64,000 nucleotides of DNA from Anabaena azotica FACHB-119 (GTDB taxonomy: Bacteria > Cyanobacteriota > Cyanobacteriia > Cyanobacteriales > Nostocaceae): assembly GCF_014697625.1 (NCBI RefSeq), contig NZ_JACJSG010000029.1, positions 1 to 64,000 on the forward strand, read 5' to 3'. Below the pieces are notes generated by a model that was not told the origin of the DNA, made no database searches, and worked only from the letters and a program-made list of their open reading frames with translations. Every line of letters starts with the position of its first letter. The stretch's first letter is position 1. Position numbers and translations under genes: made by a program. Of the stretch, positions 58,722-64,000 are shown one piece after another.

Positions 58722-59819
58722 ATGGCTGAAGCATACCTGCTGGAGAAATTAAGATCCGTTGAACAAACATTCAATGAATTAACTCGTCGTTTAGCTGACC
58801 CTGATACGGCTAATAATCCTGATGAGTATCAAAAAATAGCTAAGTCTCGTTCTTCTTTGGAAGAAGTGGTGGAGGCTTATGATACTTGGAAAAATGCCCA
58901 GGAGGAATTAGTCGGGGCGCGTCAGGTTCTCAAGGAAGCAAATGGTGATCCAGAGTTGCAAGAAATGGCAGCTTTGGAGGTGAAGGAATTAGAAGAAAAA
59001 ATAGAATATTTAGAAACTCGCTTGAAGGTGTTGCTACTGCCCCGCGACCCCAACGATGATAAAAACATTATGTTGGAAATTCGCGCTGGGACTGGTGGCG
59101 ATGAAGCGAGTATTTGGGCTGGAGACTTACTAAGGATGTATTCTCGCTACGCTGATACTCAGGGTTGGCGGGTGAAGTTGGTAAGTGAGTCCCTGGGTGA
59201 AATGGGCGGCTTCAAGGAAGTGATACTGGAAATTCAAGGTGAGAGCGTTTACAGTAAGCTGAAATTTGAAGCTGGAGTTCATCGCGTGCAGCGTGTACCT
59301 GCAACGGAAGCTGGCGGACGGGTTCATACTTCGACGGCGACAGTGGCTATTATGCCAGAGGTTGATGATGTGGAAGTTCACATCGACCCGAAGGATATTG
59401 AAATGACGACAGCGCGTTCTGGCGGTGCGGGTGGACAAAACGTCAACAAGGTGGAAACGGCGGTTGACTTGATGCACAAACCGACGGGTATACGGATTTT
59501 CTGTACGGAAGAACGTAGCCAGTTGCAAAACAAAGAACGGGCGATGCAAATTCTGCGGGCGAAGTTGTATGAGATGAAGTTGCGCGAACAACAGGAAGAA
59601 GTGACTTCGATGCGGCGATCGCAAGTTGGTACAGGGTCGCGATCGGAGAAGATTCGCACTTATAATTACAAAGATAATCGTGTGACTGACCACCGTTTGG
59701 GTCAAAACTTTTCCCTTAACCCGGCGTTGGAAGGCGATATTGAAGGAATGATTCAATCTTGTATTTCTCAAGACCAGCAGGAACGTCTGGCTGAGTTAGC
59801 CGCTTCTGGTGCTGGTTAA
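58722..59819 (+). CDS. prfA: Peptide chain release factor 1
   Basis: Reads UAA and UAG stop codons and releases the peptide. The 365-residue protein has the PAT recognition tripeptide in HRVQRVPATEAGGR and the catalytic GGQ in ARSGGAGGQNVNKVETAVD, plus RIFCTEERSQLQNKERAM. ATG at 58722 is chosen (AAGGAG upstream at 58702); an earlier in-frame ATG at 58677 would overlap the hairpin tail. Confidence 0.97.
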   Translation: MAEAYLLEKLRSVEQTFNELTRRLADPDTANNPDEYQKIAKSRSSLEEVVEAYDTWKNAQEELVGARQVLKEANGDPELQEMAALEVKELEEKIEYLETRLKVLLLPRDPNDDKNIMLEIRAGTGGDEASIWAGDLLRMYSRYADTQGWRVKLVSESLGEMGGFKEVILEIQGESVYSKLKFEAGVHRVQRVPATEAGGRVHTSTATVAIMPEVDDVEVHIDPKDIEMTTARSGGAGGQNVNKVETAVDLMHKPTGIRIFCTEERSQLQNKERAMQILRAKLYEMKLREQQEEVTSMRRSQVGTGSRSEKIRTYNYKDNRVTDHRLGQNFSLNPALEGDIEGMIQSCISQDQQERLAELAASGAG

Positions 59820-59845
59820 TTGTTAGTTGAATAGATTATATTTTA

Positions 59846-59873
59846 GCCGTCTGTGAGGAACAGGCGGTTTTTT
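59846..59873 (+). terminator. Rho-independent terminator after prfA
   Basis: GCCGTCTG TGAGGAA CAGGCGG followed by TTTTTT, about 27 bases after the prfA stop. It marks the end of the ribosomal cluster. Confidence 0.85.
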
Positions 59874-59948
59874 GTCTCACGCATACCTCAACACTTGCGA
59901 TTGAGAGAGCGATCGCACATAAACTAAATTCAAGTCATCAATATTTAA

Positions 59949-60915
59949 TTATTGTTGTTGGCTTAACCAAACTTCTAAATCCGCCATTGTAGAAAAATCT
60001 AATAATGCTTCTCCTAACGCTTCTAACTGCCCAATAGATAATTTTTGAACTTGTTCGACTACAGATAAATCTAAATTTCCCAGTCGTCGATTTAACAACC
60101 GCAGAATTAGCTGTTGTTCTCCTTGCTGTAACCCTTGCTGTAAACCCTCTTTTGACACTCCTCGCTCTAAAGAGACGTTCGCGTTAGTGTTCTCTGTCTT
60201 GTTGATACAGTGGTGCTAATCTCATCACTAACTCCCGATCCTCTGCTGGTGTATTTTGATTAATTCGCAAGTTTTGTTGCAGGTTATAAAGTAATTCTAA
60301 CGTGACTCTCAAAAATGGATTATTTGCTGGCAGTGCAGTTAATTCATCAATTGCTTGACGTTGTACCTTACCACGTCCTAATATTCTCAGCCACAGTGTT
60401 TCGTGAGTGCATGGTAACTGATGAATTACTACTATGGCTGTGCGGTAGTGTTTCGGTGTAAAGTATACTCCTGTTCCCCAATCTGATTTTTCAGTTGCAC
60501 CAAATCCGCAGATGAGATTTTTTGATGCTGTGGGTGTGAGTATCCACAGTTGGGGAATCTCGGAGTTTGGTATTTTCATCTGATTGCGCTTTGCTTCTCG
60601 CTGCATTGCACTTTTTATTGATGATAATTTTGATATGCAATCGTTGATTTCTTCTGCGGATGCTGGGTTACGGAAGGGTTCAAATATGGCGGTTGTTGTC
60701 GCCATTTTTCCTAATAAGCCTAATGTGGCTATGTTGGCTGTTTGTGTGGGAATTGGTGTGAATAATACATCGATTTCTCGCACGTCGGTTGCGACTCGGC
60801 TTGCTGCTTGCACGCTTCCGAATGTTTTTAGTAGTTCTTCTAGGTAGTCTTTGGCAAATTGATCATGGATGAATCTTGTCATTTCTTTGGCTTTGTCCAG
60901 AAGATTCTCTGCCAT
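59949..60915 (-). pseudogene. DUF4351/Rpn-like protein gene split by a frameshift at a small repeat
   Basis: The upstream part (60184-60915) encodes 243 residues (MAENLLDKAKEMTRFIHDQF ... REIDVLF ... LRVTLELLYNLQQNLR ... LAPLYQQDREH) that I recognise as the N-terminal part of cyanobacterial DUF4351 proteins. The C-terminal part (59949-60158: KEGLQQGLQQGEQQLILRLL, LGNLDLSVVEQVQKLSIGQL) is in another frame. Between them (about 60160-60190) lies ACGCGAACGTCTCTTTAGAG, a small dispersed repeat type also seen near 1909-1935. The repeat insertion probably caused the frameshift. The 243-residue piece may still be made. Confidence 0.7.
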
Positions 60916-61401
60916 TTTACCAAAGCGATCGCACCAAAAACTCCGCTTACTTCCAAAGAGCGATCGCCCTCAGTTATAGTTACAATTTTGAGGGCGAGTT
61001 TCTAACATTTCATTATGGAATTTTTTGCCGCATTCTGATTTTGATATTGTGAATTAGCAAAACCTTTATTATCCAAATACAGCAATTTCGCTATTCGTGA
61101 AATACTGTAGAGACGTTACATGTAACGTCTCTACATGGTTTTGGGTTTTACGCTTGTACCTGATTTACCCAAAATATGCTGTAATAGCCCATGCTGGGAG
61201 GGAATGAGACTCGATAGGGGCGGGTTCACCGGGAGCATCGTTAATTCTTGATGATATTTGATTAACCCACCCCTACAAATGTCTATCCAATTACAAGATT
61301 TTAATTCACATTAGACGTGAATTGTGAAATTTAGCTTACCACTGGCGACTCAGTATAAATGGCTTTAAAATGGTGTGCATCAAATTTTGATAGGTGCAAC
61401 T
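60916..61401. other. Gap with palindromic repeats, no gene
   Basis: A GCCCTCA/TGAGGGC hairpin (60966-60995), the perfect 28-bp palindrome at 61107-61134 and an AGGGGCGGGTT / AACCCACCCCT inverted pair (about 61215-61276). The last 100 bases lead into the next gene. Confidence 0.6.
61107..61134. repeat. Perfect 28-bp palindrome (second copy)
   Basis: GTAGAGACGTTACA followed by its exact inverse complement. It differs from the copy at 32569-32596 only by TAC/GTA against TGC/GCA in the centre, with both arms changed together. Confidence 0.9.
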
Positions 61402-61890
61402 ATGTCACTACGAAATGAGCCTTTAGATTGGCAGGTTAATTCTGATGAAGCTTATGTTCCTGTTTACCATAAGGGCGATTTAGTCGGCTTTTTTAAAGAA
61501 GAATACATTAACGAGATCATTAATTATTTGAATGAAGATGATGTGTTGAAGAAAGCTCTAAAATTAGCTTGCTTGGACTTCTTACAAAAAACTGGTGGTG
61601 ATACGAGTAAGGTTAATTCTTTAATTAAGAAATATATCAAACTGAGTGAACGTCCTAAGTATGGAAGTAGAGCGATCGCTCTTCTACTGCGTGAGCGACA
61701 ACAAGAACTTGACTTAAACGATGCAGAGTTTACAAAATTCTGCGATACCTTCAAAGTATCACCAACGGAATTGCATAGTATTTATGTTGGTGAACCAGTA
61801 GATGATAGTTTATTATTACCCCTTACACGCATTTTAGGAATTACAAAGGAGCGCTTGCTAGAAGTAAGGGATGGTGCTAAAGATGTATAA
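61402..61890 (+). CDS. Unknown protein with HTH-like C-terminus, upstream of an Rpn gene
   Basis: A 162-residue soluble protein. The N-terminal part (VPVYHKGDLVGFFKEEYINE) is followed by helices, and the C-terminal 70 residues (AIALLLRERQQELDLNDAEF, KVSPTELHSIYVGEPVDDSL, LTRILGITKERLLEVRDG) look like two helix-turn-helix-type bundles as in XRE proteins, though this is a weak match. ATG at 61402 is preferred. It lies 27 bases upstream of the Rpn-family gene on the same strand. Could be its regulator; function unknown. Confidence 0.6.
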   Translation: MSLRNEPLDWQVNSDEAYVPVYHKGDLVGFFKEEYINEIINYLNEDDVLKKALKLACLDFLQKTGGDTSKVNSLIKKYIKLSERPKYGSRAIALLLRERQQELDLNDAEFTKFCDTFKVSPTELHSIYVGEPVDDSLLLPLTRILGITKERLLEVRDGAKDV

Positions 61891-61917
61891 TTAACAGTTA
61901 AATATTTATCCATTACA

Positions 61918-62751
61918 GTGAAAACAGACAGTATTTTTTATCGCCTATTTCAAGAATTTCCTGATATTTTCTTTGAGCTAATTGGCGATTCTCCTTCTTT
62001 AGCCAGCATCTACCAATTCTCCTCCGTTGAAGTCAAACAAACCTCATTCAGAATTGATGGTGTGTTTGTGCCTACAGTTGATGAGGAACAGCCAATTTAT
62101 TTTGTGGAAGTGCAGTTTCAAGCCGATGAAAGAATCTACTCACGGCTGTTTGCTGAGGTTTGCTTATACCTGCGCCAAAATGAACCTAGAAATGATTGGG
62201 GTGCAGTCATTTTATATCCAAGCAGAAGTATAGACACAGGAGATATTAAACATTATCGAGAGTTTTTTGTTAGTGAGCGAGTCAGGCGAATTTATCTGGA
62301 TGAATTAACAGTTGCGACTTCTTTACCAATTAGTCTGGCTACTGTCAAATTGATAGTAACCTCTGAAGATACAGCCATTGTAGAAGCCAGGGAGTTGATA
62401 GCCAGAACAAAATCAGAAATCAATTCAGCAGCGAAACAACAAGAGTTATTACAATTAATAGAGACTATCCTGTTGTACAAACTACCTACAATTACTAGGG
62501 AGGAATTAGAAGCAATGTTTACTCTTAGTGAACTAAGGAATACCAGATATTTTCAAGATGTTTTTCAAGAAGGCGTGGAACAAGGGATACAGCAAGGAGA
62601 GAGAATAGGCAAGTTAAAAGCAGTACCAGCAATGTTGTCAACAGGTTTGACGATAGAACAAGTAGCACAAGCTTTGGATTTAACTGTTGAGGATGTACAA
62701 CAAGCTGCACAACCGCAGTCGCCTAACTCCGAAAGTGGAGATTCAGCTTGA
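61918..62751 (+). CDS. Rpn family (DUF2887) PD-(D/E)XK nuclease/putative transposase
   Basis: A 277-residue protein. MKTDSIFYRLFQEFPDIFFE, SSVEVKQTSFRIDGVFVPTV with the catalytic Asp, IYFVEVQFQADERIYSRLF with the E-x-Q motif, and the C-terminal QGERIGKLKAV repeat-type region are those of Rpn/DUF2887 proteins. Rpn (RpnA) proteins are recombination-promoting DNA endonucleases. Catalytic motif complete and gene intact, unlike its relative at 11475-11793. GTG start. Confidence 0.83.
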   Translation: MKTDSIFYRLFQEFPDIFFELIGDSPSLASIYQFSSVEVKQTSFRIDGVFVPTVDEEQPIYFVEVQFQADERIYSRLFAEVCLYLRQNEPRNDWGAVILYPSRSIDTGDIKHYREFFVSERVRRIYLDELTVATSLPISLATVKLIVTSEDTAIVEARELIARTKSEINSAAKQQELLQLIETILLYKLPTITREELEAMFTLSELRNTRYFQDVFQEGVEQGIQQGERIGKLKAVPAMLSTGLTIEQVAQALDLTVEDVQQAAQPQSPNSESGDSA

Positions 62752-62874
62752 TAACTTTTGCCTTCTGTGCAACAAGAGTTTCTTAAGACAACTTATTGGT
62801 TAATTTTTGTTAATATTGGCAGTGTTGGTACTTCGTCCGCAACCCTCTATTAATTTCTACCTGAGAGAAACTCG

Positions 62875-64000
62875 ATGCTGCGATTAGAACATATTAGTAA
62901 AATTTATCCTACAGGCGAAGTTCTCAAAGATATCAACTGGGAAGTCAAAGTTGGCGATCGCATTGGTTTAGTCGGTGTCAACGGTGCAGGTAAATCAACT
63001 CAGCTAAAAATTATTACTGGGGAAATTGAACCGACAGCAGGGGAAATCATTCGTCCTGCTAGCTTGCACATAGCTTACCTCAACCAAGAATTTGAGGTAG
63101 ATCCCAGCCGCACAGTCAGAGAAGAATTTTGGACAGTATTCAAGGAAGCTAACCAAGTACAATTAGCTTTAACCAAAGTGCAGCATGATATGCAAACAGC
63201 CACTCCAGAGGAACTGGATGAGCTAATTCATAAAATGGATCGTTTGCAGCGTCAGTTTGAAGCTTTGGATGGTTACGGTTTAGAAGCACGCATCGGGAAG
63301 ATTCTCCCAGAAATGGGATTTGAACAAGAAGATGGCGATCGCCTCGTCAGCGCTTTCTCTGGTGGCTGGCAAATGCGTATGAGTTTGGGTAAAATTCTGC
63401 TGCAAGCACCAGATATACTACTGCTGGACGAACCGACTAACCACTTAGACTTGGAAACCATTGAGTGGTTAGAAAATTACCTCAAAAAGCTGACTACCCC
63501 GATGGTGATAGTTTCCCATGACCGGGAGTTCCTTGACCGCCTCTGCACCCAAATTGTAGAAACTGAACGTGGTGTTTCTAGCAGTTACCTGGGTAACTAC
63601 ACAGCTTACTTAGAACAAAAAGCAGAAAGTCAGTTAGCACAATTAAGCGCTTACGAACGTCAGCAGAAAGAAATTGAGAAACAGCAAGCCTTTGTTGATA
63701 GATTCCGCGCCAGCGCTACCCGCAGTACCCAAGCTAAAAGCCGCGAGAAGCAACTAGACAAAATCGAACGCATCGAAGCACCTACAGGCGGGGTGAGAAC
63801 TTTGCACTTCCGCTTTCCCCCCGCACCCCGGAGTGGACGCGAGGTGGTGAAAATTAAGGATTTAACACATACCTACGACGACAAGATTTTGTTCTTGGGT
63901 GCAAATCTGTTGATTGAAAGAGGCGATCGCATCGCTTTCTTAGGCCCCAACGGTGCAGGAAAATCGACGCTATTACGCATAATTATGGGTTTAGAACCAG
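62875..64000 (+). CDS. ABC-F family ATPase (partial, runs off the window)
   Basis: A 375-residue open frame from ATG at 62875 to the window end. First ATPase domain: Walker A GLVGVNGAGKSTQLKIITGE, signature FSGGWQMRMSLGKILLQAP, Walker B ILLLDEPTNHLDLETIEWLE and the H-loop SHDREFLDR. A charged linker (YERQQKEIEKQQAFVDRFRA) follows, then the second Walker A FLGPNGAGKSTLLRIIMGLE at the very end. No membrane part; such proteins act on the ribosome (Uup/EttA-like). The C-terminal half is outside the window. Confidence 0.93.
   Translation, partial: MLRLEHISKIYPTGEVLKDINWEVKVGDRIGLVGVNGAGKSTQLKIITGEIEPTAGEIIRPASLHIAYLNQEFEVDPSRTVREEFWTVFKEANQVQLALTKVQHDMQTATPEELDELIHKMDRLQRQFEALDGYGLEARIGKILPEMGFEQEDGDRLVSAFSGGWQMRMSLGKILLQAPDILLLDEPTNHLDLETIEWLENYLKKLTTPMVIVSHDREFLDRLCTQIVETERGVSSSYLGNYTAYLEQKAESQLAQLSAYERQQKEIEKQQAFVDRFRASATRSTQAKSREKQLDKIERIEAPTGGVRTLHFRFPPAPRSGREVVKIKDLTHTYDDKILFLGANLLIERGDRIAFLGPNGAGKSTLLRIIMGLEP

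Noticed and set aside
59130..59771. Long minus-strand frame of 213 codons inside prfA
   Set aside because: It lies fully antisense to prfA, with low-complexity His/Arg/Phe composition typical of a shadow frame.
1..64000. Prophage, nif or heterocyst excision element
   Set aside because: No phage structural, integrase or recombinase gene was recognised in the window.

Overview
The window looks like chromosomal DNA of a filamentous, heterocyst-type cyanobacterium (Nostoc/Anabaena group). The evidence is the very frequent HIP1 octamer GCGATCGC, heptameric short tandem repeats in many gaps, and cyanobacterium- or plastid-type genes: ndhN, a CCB1-like factor, DUF2499/DUF3593, DUF3611 (TIC21-like), DUF3155 and a chloroplast-like ribosomal protein gene order. 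No tRNA or rRNA gene was recognised. The species cannot be fixed from the sequence alone.

Layout. 0-8.8 kb: DUF2499 and DUF3593 membrane proteins, hisA, a repeat-rich gap with a possible 37-residue gene, a degenerate metallo-beta-lactamase-fold protein, a toxin-antitoxin islet, a LapA-like protein, a decayed IS200/IS605-type element, a phosphohexomutase and a RecB/Cas4-like nuclease. 8.8-13.4 kb: a two-gene unit with a papain-like protease, a long gap, a broken Rpn-family gene, aat and small unknowns. 13.4-19.4 kb: rpsN, nth, rseP, five toxin-antitoxin genes, serS and a TIC21-like protein. 19.4-26 kb: a PadR regulator beside a CCB1-like cytochrome b6f assembly factor, DUF3155, a Hik2/CSK-like histidine kinase and phosphoketolase. 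26.8-29.9 kb: arsM, a PiT permease and arsS, an arsenosugar pathway operon. 30.7-40.8 kb: a GGDEF/EAL protein, a Tat-exported aldo/keto reductase, a nuclease/phosphatase-fold gene joined to a cardiolipin synthase, an alpha/beta hydrolase, a secreted pentapeptide protein, an unpaired HicB, an ABC-2 permease and ndhN.

41.7-59.8 kb is the ribosomal superoperon, all on the plus strand: rplC-D-W-B, rpsS, rplV, rpsC, rplP, rpmC, rpsQ, rplN-X-E, rpsH, rplF-R, rpsE, rplO, secY, adk, infA, rpmJ, rpsM-K, rpoA, rplQ, truA, rplM, rpsI, rpmE, prfA. rpsN is about 28 kb away, and rpmD and map are absent from their usual places. Several internal gaps are filled with heptamer repeats. Upstream of rplC lies a long leader with a run of hairpins that may be a structured RNA. 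59.8-64 kb: a frameshifted DUF4351/Rpn-like gene, a small unknown, an intact Rpn-family gene and the start of an ABC-F ATPase that runs off the window.

The most distinctive non-coding content is several dispersed short inverted-repeat elements: one with ends GGACTTACGCAA (five copies), one with ends CTGGCGTGGCAAG (three copies), and perfect 28-bp palindromes. They sit in gaps, often right at gene ends. I found no CRISPR array, prophage or obvious defence island. The best leads for something new are the hairpin-rich rplC leader, the protease two-gene unit and the two-family element junctions.
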